A stretch of DNA of 8,121 nucleotides. It comes from an uncultured Selenomonadaceae bacterium (GTDB lineage: Bacteria > Bacillota > Negativicutes > Selenomonadales > Selenomonadaceae). The notes below the pieces were generated by a model, which did no database searches, was not told the DNA's origin, and saw only the letters and a list, made by a program, of their open reading frames with translations. This document shows positions 1 to 5,725 of the stretch, one piece after another; within the stretch, counting starts at the first letter, position 1, and every line of letters starts with the position of its first letter. The stretch is taken from assembly GCA_958415865.1 (NCBI GenBank), contig CATYZV010000070.1:1-8121 (forward strand), read 5' to 3'. The position numbers and the translations under genes are program-made.

Positions 1-90
1 CGGCACATGAAGATGATCACTTACCGTTGCTCCCTTCCGGACCTGGCGGGGTTCATGAGTCCCCATTGCGCGAGACCCAAATACCGCAGT
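1..90 (-). ncRNA. ffs: Bacterial small SRP RNA (4.5S/ffs), 3' end beyond the window
   Basis: This is the RNA core of the signal recognition particle, which binds Ffh and targets membrane and secreted proteins to the translocon. On the minus strand the conserved helix 8 hairpin can be read: CCAGGTCC, the GGAA tetraloop (at 38-35), then GGGAGCAACGG, preceded by TGAACCCC and by GGGTCTCGCGCAATGGGG. These blocks are diagnostic for bacterial SRP RNA. The 5' end of the mature RNA is not exactly determinable; position 90 is an estimate. The promoter lies 45 bases or more upstream, so a leader of roughly 35-40 nt may be trimmed. The last part of the closing helix is cut off by the left edge. The form looks like the ~100-nt type without an Alu domain, since the promoter leaves no room for one. 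Confidence 0.93.
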
Positions 91-134
91 CTTAGCTGAG
101 AAACTGCATTTAAACTTAATTAATTTGTATAAGT

Positions 135-163
135 ATTGTAGCATAATATTGAGGTTATGACAA
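135..163 (-). promoter_or_regulatory. Sigma-70-type promoter for the SRP RNA
   Basis: On the minus strand there is a -35 box TTGTCA (163-158), a 17-base spacer and a -10 box TACAAT (140-135), each one mismatch from consensus. Transcription would start near 128, in front of the SRP RNA. The -35 box lies between the SRP RNA and the divergent regulator gene, and it overlaps the ATG at 157. This argues against that ATG as the regulator's start. Confidence 0.7.
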
Positions 164-237
164 GAGCTGAAACTCAAAACATAGGATTATCATGCGTAGA
201 TATCGAATACAAAATAAAAGAAGCGGAGTGTGATGAG

Positions 238-786
238 ATGAGCGAGACGACGAAACAGACGAGGCAGAATATAATAGAAGCGTTTTGGCAGATTTATGCC
301 GATAAAGAGATACGAAAGATCACGGTGCGGGAGCTGATGGAGCGTGCCGGCTATCATCGCAGTGTGTTTTACTTCTATTATAAAGATGTGTATGAATTGC
401 TGGAGCAGGAAAAAGAATCGATCATCGCCGGAGTGAAAGAGCTGCTGCCGAATGCGTACCAAGTGATTTTCGGCAGTGAGCGCGGCACCGCGGCGGAAGA
501 TGAGCTAAAACGGTTTTTTCGGCAGAATGCGCCTAAGGCGTGTATATTGCTGGGCAGGCATGGCGATATGGATTTTCAGTACCGGGTGCGGCATATGATA
601 TTTGATAATCTAGTCAATGTGATGAAACTGGACAAGACGGATGTGCGCGTAAAGCTGGCGGCAGAGTTTTTCGTTACGGGCCATGTAAATGCCATACTGT
701 ACCTATATGAGCATAGGCAGGAAGTGAGTTTGGATGATTATTGGCTGCTCATACGCAAGATTGCACGCGACTGTTTTGAGGTTTGA
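238..786 (+). CDS. TetR/AcrR-family transcriptional regulator, probable repressor of the downstream efflux operon
   Basis: This 182-residue protein is a typical size for the family. The N-terminus (about 8-55) is a TetR DNA-binding domain: an opening helix (RQNIIEAFWQIY), then the helix-turn-helix ITVRELMERAGYHRSVFYFY followed by K-D-x-x-E-L. The C-terminal part is helical and would bind a ligand, but it shows no motif naming that ligand. The start at 238 is chosen because GGAG (225-228) lies 9 bases upstream and the protein then begins right before the DNA-binding domain. An upstream in-frame ATG at 157 would add 27 unconserved-looking residues and would overlap the SRP promoter. The gene stands 112 bp upstream of the adaptor gene on the same strand. 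Its position matches CecR (YbiH) of E. coli, which controls ybhGFSR. Control of the transporter is inferred from this arrangement. Confidence 0.9.
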   Translation: MSETTKQTRQNIIEAFWQIYADKEIRKITVRELMERAGYHRSVFYFYYKDVYELLEQEKESIIAGVKELLPNAYQVIFGSERGTAAEDELKRFFRQNAPKACILLGRHGDMDFQYRVRHMIFDNLVNVMKLDKTDVRVKLAAEFFVTGHVNAILYLYEHRQEVSLDDYWLLIRKIARDCFEV

Positions 787-802
787 ATTTAAGAAGAAAA
801 AT

Positions 803-857
803 TCGACATTTGGCACGGCATTGTCTATTGTAACGATGGATGGAATCATGGGATAAT
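803..857 (+). promoter_or_regulatory. Candidate promoter region for the transporter operon
   Basis: Two overlapping sigma-70-like solutions can be seen. One is TTGTAA (828-833), an 18-base spacer and GATAAT (852-857); its -10 box falls inside the left arm of the palindrome at 846-881, which would suit repression. The other is TCGACA (803-808), a 17-base spacer and TATTGT (826-831), which would place the palindrome just downstream of the transcription start. Neither is strong, and read-through from the regulator gene is also possible since no terminator is visible after it. Confidence 0.35.
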
Positions 858-881
858 TTATTTGTAGAAATTATCTCATGA
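846..881 (+). promoter_or_regulatory. Imperfect palindrome, candidate TetR-type operator or leader hairpin
   Basis: The left arm TCATGGGATAATTT (846-859) and the right arm AAATTATCTCATGA (868-881) are reverse complements at 13 of 14 positions, around an 8-base centre. The single mismatch would be a G-U pair in RNA. It sits 17 bases before the adaptor ATG, in the only sizeable gap of the locus, and the regulator is encoded next door, so an operator is the favoured reading. A 5'-UTR hairpin that affects translation is the alternative. No T-tract follows, so it is not an intrinsic terminator. Confidence 0.55.
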
Positions 882-898
882 GAGACGGTGATGTGATT

Positions 899-1879
899 AT
901 GGCAAAGAAAGTGAAAATAGTTTTGCTGGCGGCAGTGCTTTTGGCGGCAGCCGGGGCGGGGTACTATTATTATCTGCATGGCAAGGACAGCCGCCTGACG
1001 GCTTCCAGCACGATAGAGATGACGAAGTATGAAGCGTCTCCGCGGCTCAACGGCTATATACGAGGGCTGTCTATAAAAGAGGGCGATGTGCTGGAAGAAG
1101 GCAGCCTCATCTGCGAGATTGAGCGCGAAGATTTAGCTTTGTCTAATGACAGCGATTGGCTGGCTGTAGAGGCAGCTCAGGCAAAGCTCGTCGACTTGGA
1201 AAAGGGTTCAAGAAATGAAGAACTCGTCATGGCTCAGGCACAGGCTCAGGAAAAGAAAACCGTGCTCGACAAGGCAGCTTTGGATCTGAGGCGCGCTCAA
1301 GAGCTGTACAGCGTCGGCGGTGTCAGCAGGCAGTCAGTAGATGACGCACGCCAGCAGCACGATGCGGCACAGCAGAGCTATACGGCAGCTGTGGCAAATT
1401 ATGAATTATTGCAGGCCGGAACGCGTGAAGATCAGATCGCTCAGCAGCGTGCTGAAGTGAACAGGCTGATACAGGCGGCAAAGGCTAATCAGAATCTGCT
1501 TGAGGATACGAAGCTCTACAGCCCGGCAGACGGCGTGGTCATAAGCAAAAATTTTGAAAACAATGAATTAATTAACGTGGGGCAGTCAGTGCTGACATTA
1601 TCTGACCCGGATGACTGCTGGACGAAAGTCTATATAGCGACTGCTGACTTGGGCAGGGTATATCTGGGGCAGAGTGTTAAACTCAGCGTGGATTCATTCC
1701 CGGATATGACTTTTAACGGCAAAGTTATAGAGATAAGAGATGAAGCAGAGTACACGCCGCGCCAGAGCATCACACAGCGCGAGCGCGCCAATCTCGTATT
1801 TGCCGTGAAGATTCAGATCGACAACAGCGAGAAAAAATTGAGGGCAGGAATGCCGGTGGATGTGGTATTCGATGAGTGA
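899..1879 (+). CDS. HlyD/YbhG-type periplasmic membrane fusion protein of an ABC efflux system
   Basis: This 326-residue adaptor bridges an inner-membrane transporter and an outer-membrane channel. Residues 5-26 form an N-terminal membrane anchor after MAKK. Residues about 44-78 hold the first lipoyl half (NGYIRGLSIKEGDVLEEGSLI). Residues 86-203 are a long Ala/Gln/Glu-rich coiled-coil hairpin. Residues 203-235 hold the second lipoyl half (YSPADGVVISKNFENNELI), followed by beta-barrel and membrane-proximal domains. The stretch TPRQSITQRERANLVFAVKI (286-305) is a hallmark of the YbhG/YhiI branch. The start at 899 is preferred over 878: the longer form adds seven charged residues before the anchor, has no ribosome site and begins inside the palindrome. 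The ribosome site for 899 is weak (GGTG about 10 bases upstream). The stop overlaps the next gene's start. No TolC-like channel is encoded in the window, so a shared one encoded elsewhere is inferred. Confidence 0.88.
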   Translation: MAKKVKIVLLAAVLLAAAGAGYYYYLHGKDSRLTASSTIEMTKYEASPRLNGYIRGLSIKEGDVLEEGSLICEIEREDLALSNDSDWLAVEAAQAKLVDLEKGSRNEELVMAQAQAQEKKTVLDKAALDLRRAQELYSVGGVSRQSVDDARQQHDAAQQSYTAAVANYELLQAGTREDQIAQQRAEVNRLIQAAKANQNLLEDTKLYSPADGVVISKNFENNELINVGQSVLTLSDPDDCWTKVYIATADLGRVYLGQSVKLSVDSFPDMTFNGKVIEIRDEAEYTPRQSITQRERANLVFAVKIQIDNSEKKLRAGMPVDVVFDE

Positions 1880-2594
1880 TAGAGCAAAAGCAGTCGCTAT
1901 GGAAAAGGTGCAAAAGAGCTTTGAAGGCTTGGCGGCACTGCACGAATGCAGCTGGCATCTCGATGCAGGCGGTATGCTCTGCATAGCCGGTTCGGACGGA
2001 GCAGGCAAGAGCACGCTGCTGCGCCTGGCGGCAGGATTATTGCAGCCGGATGAAGGCATTATAACAGTCAACGGGCAGGATGTGAAGAAATCGAGGCAGC
2101 AGGTGGGCTATATGGCACAGGCGTTCAGCTGGTATACAGGGCTGTCCATCGAGGAAAATCTGAAATTCGCCTGTAATCTCTACGGCATGGAGGAAAAATA
2201 CGCCGCTGAGTACAGAGATGAAATTTTGCAGTTTGTCGGTCTGTACCGCTTCAAGGATAGGCTTGCCGGCAGGCTCTCAGGCGGTATGAAGCAGAAAATG
2301 GCATTGGCGGCGGCGATAATTCATTCACCTGCCGTGCTGCTCTTGGATGAGCCGTCTACCGGTGTGGACCCGGTATCGCGCCAAGAACTATGGGAGCTGA
2401 TTTCGTCTTTGAATGAAAAGGGAACAGCAGTGGCCGTTGCTACGCCGTATTTCGATGAGACGGAATACTGCCGTGAAGTCATGCTGCTGGATAAAGGCCG
2501 TATTTTGGTGCATGACAGCTTGCACAATTTGAAGATGCGTGCTGAAAACATGGAGGATTTGTATTTTGAATTGACGGCGGATGATGATATATGA
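1872..2594 (+). CDS. ABC transporter ATP-binding protein, first (YbhF N-terminal half-like) subunit
   Basis: This 240-residue nucleotide-binding subunit drives export. Visible motifs are Walker A GSDGAGKST (40-48), the Q-loop glutamine Q83, a full signature LSGGMKQ (135-141), Walker B LLLDE (156-160) and D-loop STGVDP. The switch histidine expected after the last core strand is missing: the sequence reads ATPYFDE, with Pro192 at that position. The start at 1872 overlaps the adaptor's stop (ATGAGTGA) and has GGTGG 11-12 bases upstream. Starts at 1860 and 1899 are possible alternatives. The reading frame corresponds to the first half of E. coli YbhF, where two such domains are fused. It ends in a 4-base ATGA overlap with the second ATPase. 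The two subunits presumably form a heterodimer, in which this one supplies the good signature and a catalytically weak Walker/switch face. Confidence 0.9.
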   Translation: MSDRAKAVAMEKVQKSFEGLAALHECSWHLDAGGMLCIAGSDGAGKSTLLRLAAGLLQPDEGIITVNGQDVKKSRQQVGYMAQAFSWYTGLSIEENLKFACNLYGMEEKYAAEYRDEILQFVGLYRFKDRLAGRLSGGMKQKMALAAAIIHSPAVLLLDEPSTGVDPVSRQELWELISSLNEKGTAVAVATPYFDETEYCREVMLLDKGRILVHDSLHNLKMRAENMEDLYFELTADDDI

Positions 2595-3352
2595 AATATG
2601 CTGTGCATACGAAAGATTTAACTAAGAAATTCGGCAGCTTTACGGCGGTCAATAAGCTGTCTTTGCAGATAAAAGAGGGCTGCATATACGGGCTGCTCGG
2701 CTCCAACGGTTCGGGCAAGAGCACGACAATACGGATGCTCTGCGGACTTTTGGCTCCGACATCGGGCTTTATTGAAGTCATGGGATGCGACATATCACAG
2801 GCATCTAGTGCGCAGATGCTGGCAGTGCGCCGTCAGGTCGGCTACATGTCGCAGAAGTTTTCTCTGTATAAGAATCTCACGGCGGCGGAGAATATAAAGT
2901 TCTATGCCGGACTGTACGGCGTGCCTGAAGAAACGGTAGCGGAGAAAATGGCATCCGTCATCGCCTCGGCAGGGCTTGAGAGCATTAAGGACAGATTGGT
3001 GCGCCTATTGCCGGGCGGCTGGCGGCAGAGGCTCGCCTTGGGCTGCGCAGTGATGCACTCGCCCAAGCTGCTCTTTCTCGACGAGGCGACGAGCGGTGCC
3101 GACCCGCGTGCCCGCCGAGATTTTTGGCAGCTGATTGAGAACATGGCGGCGCAGGGCATGACGATAGTGGTCGTAACACATTTCATGGAGGAAGCGAAAC
3201 TGTGCGATGAGCTGGGCTTTCTGCATCAGGGCAGCCTGCTGGCGAACGGCACGCCCGATGAGCTGATGGCTCTATTGCCCGACAAGGATAAAGGCGGCTC
3301 GCTCAATGAAGTTTTCGCCATGCTGGTCAGGGGGCAGATCAATCATGATTAA
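2591..3352 (+). CDS. ABC transporter ATP-binding protein, second (YbhF C-terminal half-like) subunit
   Basis: This 253-residue ATPase partners the preceding one. Visible motifs are Walker A GSNGSGKST (37-45), Q88 in VGYMSQKFSLY, a degenerate signature LPGGWRQ (140-146, Pro replacing the usual Ser), Walker B LLFLDEA (160-166) with catalytic Glu165, TSGADP as D-loop, and the switch histidine His197 in VVTHFMEE. Its fault therefore complements that of the first subunit. The Pro in the signature and the Ala after the catalytic Glu deviate from the commonest sequence (LSGG, LDEP). LP-type signatures are, from memory, usual in the second domain of YbhF/RbbA-type proteins. The ATG overlaps the upstream stop as ATGA, with GGCGGA about 10 bases upstream. 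The gene overlaps the permease by 8 bases. Confidence 0.9.
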   Translation: MKYAVHTKDLTKKFGSFTAVNKLSLQIKEGCIYGLLGSNGSGKSTTIRMLCGLLAPTSGFIEVMGCDISQASSAQMLAVRRQVGYMSQKFSLYKNLTAAENIKFYAGLYGVPEETVAEKMASVIASAGLESIKDRLVRLLPGGWRQRLALGCAVMHSPKLLFLDEATSGADPRARRDFWQLIENMAAQGMTIVVVTHFMEEAKLCDELGFLHQGSLLANGTPDELMALLPDKDKGGSLNEVFAMLVRGQINHD

Positions 3353-4442
3353 GAGAATAGCAGCAATGCTCTACAAGGAATTCATTCAAATAAGGCGCGA
3401 TACGACGATGCTGCGCCTCTTGATACTGCTGCCCATCGTCCAGCTGACCATATTCGGCTTTGCTATCGACACAGATGTAAAGCATATGCCGACAGCGGTT
3501 TTGGATGAATGTAATCAGGAAGAGAGCCGCGAGCTTTTGAATGTACTCACTGCCACAGGTTATTACGATATAAAGTACAGGGTTTCTAACCTAGATGAGC
3601 TGAACAGCCGCATAGCTTCAGGCGATGCAGTGGCGGGCATAGTATTTCCCGCTGACATGGTGCGCGATATCAAGCGCGGCCGCCCGGCGCAGATTCAGCT
3701 GATTGTGGACGGCAGCGATACTTCATCGGCAAATTCAGCCATCAGCACGGCGCAGCTCGCCGTACAAAAGGCATCGGCACAATTACAGGTACAGCAGACA
3801 GGTGGATACGATCTGCGCATCCGCCCGTGGTACAATTTCGACTTCGTCAGCGTCTACAATATAGTGCCGGGCATCATCGGCATTGTCTTGACGATGACTT
3901 TGGTGCTGGTAGCAGGCATATCCATAGTGCGCGAGCGCGAGGAAGGGACGCTGGAACAGCTGATGGTTACCCCGCTTCAGCCCATAGAGCTGATGATAGG
4001 AAAGATAGTGCCGTACATCTTCATCGGCTACGTGCAGATCACCATCGCCATCATCCTCGGCAGGCTGATATTCGGCGTGCCCTTTGAAGGCAGCATCATC
4101 TTATTTTACGCGCTGAGCACATTGTTCATGCTGGCGACGTTATCCTTGGGCATCTTCATCTCCACCATAGCCCAGAACCAAATGCAGGCAATGCAGATGT
4201 CATTCTTCATCCTGCTGCCCAGCATATTATTATCGGGCTTCGTCTTTCCGCGCCTGTCCATGCCGAAAATATTTTATTGGCTCAGCGCGGCACTGCCTAT
4301 GACGCATTATATAGAGATTGCACGCGGTATCTTTTTAAAAGGGCTGACCATGGAATATATGTATACACAGGCTATATTTCTGCTCTGCTTTTCCGTCTGC
4401 TCCTTGAGCTTGAGCATTTGGCGGTTTAGGCGGAGCCTTTAA
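3345..4442 (+). CDS. ABC-2 type transporter permease (YbhS/YbhR-like)
   Basis: This 365-residue inner-membrane permease is the same size as E. coli YbhS and YbhR. Predicted segments in order are: a cytoplasmic start with LYKEFIQIRRD; TM1 at about 24-42; a large extracytoplasmic domain at about 43-170; the motif RPWYNFD (160-166); TM2 at 172-194; the cytoplasmic coupling motif EREEGTLEQLMVTPL (197-211), typical of this family; TM3 at 222-245; TM4 at 253-275; TM5 at 286-303; TM6 at 341-360; and a basic tail RFRRSL. The start at 3345 overlaps the ATPase stop (ATGATTAA) and has AGGGGG (3329-3334) 10 bases upstream. A start at 3306 lacks such a site and would add 13 residues read from within the ATPase gene. 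It is the only permease, and a terminator follows immediately, so it probably acts as a homodimer. The substrate cannot be read from the sequence. Confidence 0.9.
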   Translation: MIKRIAAMLYKEFIQIRRDTTMLRLLILLPIVQLTIFGFAIDTDVKHMPTAVLDECNQEESRELLNVLTATGYYDIKYRVSNLDELNSRIASGDAVAGIVFPADMVRDIKRGRPAQIQLIVDGSDTSSANSAISTAQLAVQKASAQLQVQQTGGYDLRIRPWYNFDFVSVYNIVPGIIGIVLTMTLVLVAGISIVREREEGTLEQLMVTPLQPIELMIGKIVPYIFIGYVQITIAIILGRLIFGVPFEGSIILFYALSTLFMLATLSLGIFISTIAQNQMQAMQMSFFILLPSILLSGFVFPRLSMPKIFYWLSAALPMTHYIEIARGIFLKGLTMEYMYTQAIFLLCFSVCSLSLSIWRFRRSL

Positions 4443-4448
4443 GCAATA

Positions 4449-4498
4449 AAAAAGCGAGATTATCTTTTGCCAAGGGTAAATTGATAATCTCGCTTTTT
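4449..4498. terminator. Bidirectional intrinsic terminator between convergent operons
   Basis: The arms AAAAAGCGAGATTATC (4449-4464) and GATAATCTCGCTTTTT (4483-4498) are a perfect 16-bp inverted repeat around an 18-base loop. A run of T follows the GC-bearing stem on both strands (A-run on the left, T-run on the right). It begins 7 bases after the permease stop and lies 45 bases beyond the stop of the minus-strand small gene, so it can serve both transcription units. Confidence 0.88.
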
Positions 4499-4542
4499 AT
4501 GAAGATATTCATAGATAGTTCCTTTTCAAAAACCTTTTTCCA

Positions 4543-4743
4543 TTATAGTGAAGGCGGACGGCTGCTGACGGCATTGATAAATAAAACGGTCAGCGCGATG
4601 TAGATAGTGCAGGCTATTGCCGTCAGAGCGCAGGCGATGAGGCAGAGTATTTGCAATATGCTGTTTTCGGGCAGGTATCTGTAAGCTAAAGAGATTCCGC
4701 CCAGCGCAATGAGCAGCAGGAGCACAGCCAGCCAGAGGGGCAT
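4543..4743 (-). CDS. Small two-helix membrane protein, unknown function
   Basis: I do not recognise a family for this 66-residue protein. It is almost wholly hydrophobic. Helix 1 is about residues 2-22 (MPLWLAVLLLLIALGGISLA), a short polar loop RYLPENS follows, helix 2 is about 30-57 and includes cysteines (LCLIACALTAIACTIYIAL), and the tail is NAVSSRPPSL. The start is set by AGAGGT (4756-4751), 7 bases before ATG 4743. A GTG at 4752 is in frame but lies within that ribosome site. It is the last gene of the minus-strand cluster, separated from the DUF3137-like gene by the heptamer array, and is followed by the shared terminator. The good ribosome site and coherent topology support a real gene, and it could assist its membrane neighbour. 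No function is claimed. Confidence 0.65.
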   Translation of the reverse strand: MPLWLAVLLLLIALGGISLAYRYLPENSILQILCLIACALTAIACTIYIALTVLFINAVSSRPPSL

Positions 4744-4767
4744 AGCGTTCACCTCTTTTGTTTTAGC

Positions 4768-4837
4768 GGTTAGTGGTTAGTAATCAGTGGTCAGTGGCTA
4801 GTTGTTAGTGATTAGTGGTTAGTTGTTAGTGGTTAGG
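4768..4837 (+). repeat. Tandem array of ten 7-bp units, consensus GGTTAGT
   Basis: Ten consecutive heptamers without interruption can be read from 4768: GGTTAGT, GGTTAGT, AATCAGT, GGTCAGT, GGCTAGT, TGTTAGT, GATTAGT, GGTTAGT, TGTTAGT, GGTTAGG. On the coding (minus) strand the unit is ACTAACC. The last three units include the end of the DUF3137-like gene, so its residues LTTNN and its TAA stop (4821-4819) are made of repeat sequence. The remainder fills the gap up to the small membrane gene's ribosome site. There are no spacers, so it is not a CRISPR. Regular 7-base spacing with variation mainly at unit positions 1, 2 and 4 suggests old replication slippage. Confidence 0.9.
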
Positions 4838-5712
4838 GCGGGGCTGTTTTTTAATAAATCCAATAGATTTGCTATGCCTGTCAGTGAGGCTGTGAAGCAT
4901 CTGCGTATGCCGTTGATGTCTCGGAGGTCGTGGCTGGCGGGGATGTTGGCAAAGATGTATCTCGTTTCAAGTGCCAGTGTGATGGAACCGTCTTTTAGGC
5001 TTAATCCGCGTACTCTGCCGCGGGCGAAGGTTTCTAGCTTTTGTATTAGCTTGCGCAGTGCTTGTGTTGTTAATTCATCTGTGTGCCTGCCGTCTGTACT
5101 GTGTATGGTGAAATGGCGTTGAAAAACGGCAGGGTCGGTTATATCGTTTTCGGTGCGTTTTTGAAATCGTTCGTTTAAGGTGATTTGCAGTGCCGGATTG
5201 CAGATATTTTTACAGCGCAGGACGATGCCGCGAAAGAGTGTCTCGCTGCGGGTCATCCAGTCGTCTTCGCGGGGCCCGGTGCGTTCTTCTACGGTGCGGC
5301 TCAGTTCTACATTGGCAGCGGAGAACTTCAGGCCGTTATATATGCCTTCGTGAAAGTCCGCTGCGCTGCCTTTTGTCCATTCAAGGCATATTAAATTACT
5401 GTTTTTTAGGAATGATTCGTTTATCGGCAGTTCGGGCGCGTCGGGTTCGGGTCCGAAAAATCTCGTCAGCTCTGCGCTAAAATAGCCGCCTAGCTGTTCT
5501 TGCATGAGAGTTTTTTTCTTCTTTTTGGCGGGCAGTGCTATCAGTAAGAAAAAGGCTGTTCCCATAAAGGAAAGGACGCTTAGGATGATTATATCGTAGA
5601 GCAAAAAGGCGAACAGGCAGGCGGCTATAATGCAGATAATGCCGCCCAGTAGGCCGAGGCTTTCAAGTGATTGATAGCGGCCTAGTTTTTTTGATAATTC
5701 AGCATCGGTCAT
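4819..5712 (-). CDS. DUF3137-like two-TM membrane protein
   Basis: This 297-residue protein has an N-terminal hairpin of two membrane helices (about 19-38 and 42-61), closed by a basic stretch PAKKKKK that should face the cytoplasm, and then a large soluble domain (about 70-290). The soluble domain shows the order expected of DUF3137 proteins: YNGLKFSAANVEL (125-137), SETLFRGIVLRC (156-167), where the family typically has a conserved 'FRG' strand, then HFTIHSTDGRHTDELTTQALRKLI (about 200-223) and a C-terminal DGSITLALET strand (241-250). The family has no established biochemical role. The ATG at 5712 has GAGGAG about 10 bases upstream; that site overlaps the TGA stop of the preceding lipoprotein gene, so the two are coupled. 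The final five residues are encoded by the heptamer array. Family assignment is from motif recall, not a search. Confidence 0.72.
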   Translation of the reverse strand: MTDAELSKKLGRYQSLESLGLLGGIICIIAACLFAFLLYDIIILSVLSFMGTAFFLLIALPAKKKKKTLMQEQLGGYFSAELTRFFGPEPDAPELPINESFLKNSNLICLEWTKGSAADFHEGIYNGLKFSAANVELSRTVEERTGPREDDWMTRSETLFRGIVLRCKNICNPALQITLNERFQKRTENDITDPAVFQRHFTIHSTDGRHTDELTTQALRKLIQKLETFARGRVRGLSLKDGSITLALETRYIFANIPASHDLRDINGIRRCFTASLTGIANLLDLLKNSPALTTNN

Positions 5713-5725
5713 GCTTCATCACTCC

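Noticed and set aside
157..237. Longer version of the TetR-family gene starting at the ATG at 157
   Set aside because: The 27 extra residues do not look like part of the domain, there is no ribosome site before 157, and this stretch carries the SRP RNA -35 box. The ATG at 238 has GGAG at good spacing.
2575..2610. The two ATPases as a fused YbhF-like gene broken by a frameshift
   Set aside because: The first gene ends cleanly and the second begins with its own ATG in a 4-base ATGA overlap followed at once by a complete ABC domain N-terminus. This is normal coupling of two genes.
3827..4087. Open frame inside the permease gene in another frame
   Set aside because: It is rich in Arg, His and Asp, has no coherent structure and lies within the well-supported permease reading frame.
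4768..4837. CRISPR-like array
   Set aside because: The units are 7 bp, directly adjacent, with no spacers and no cas genes nearby; it is a simple tandem repeat.
4823..5480. Plus-strand open frames opposite the DUF3137-like gene
   Set aside because: They lie wholly within a convincing minus-strand gene with ribosome site and domain structure, have no ribosome sites or recognisable motifs, and read as low-quality Arg/Cys-rich sequence.
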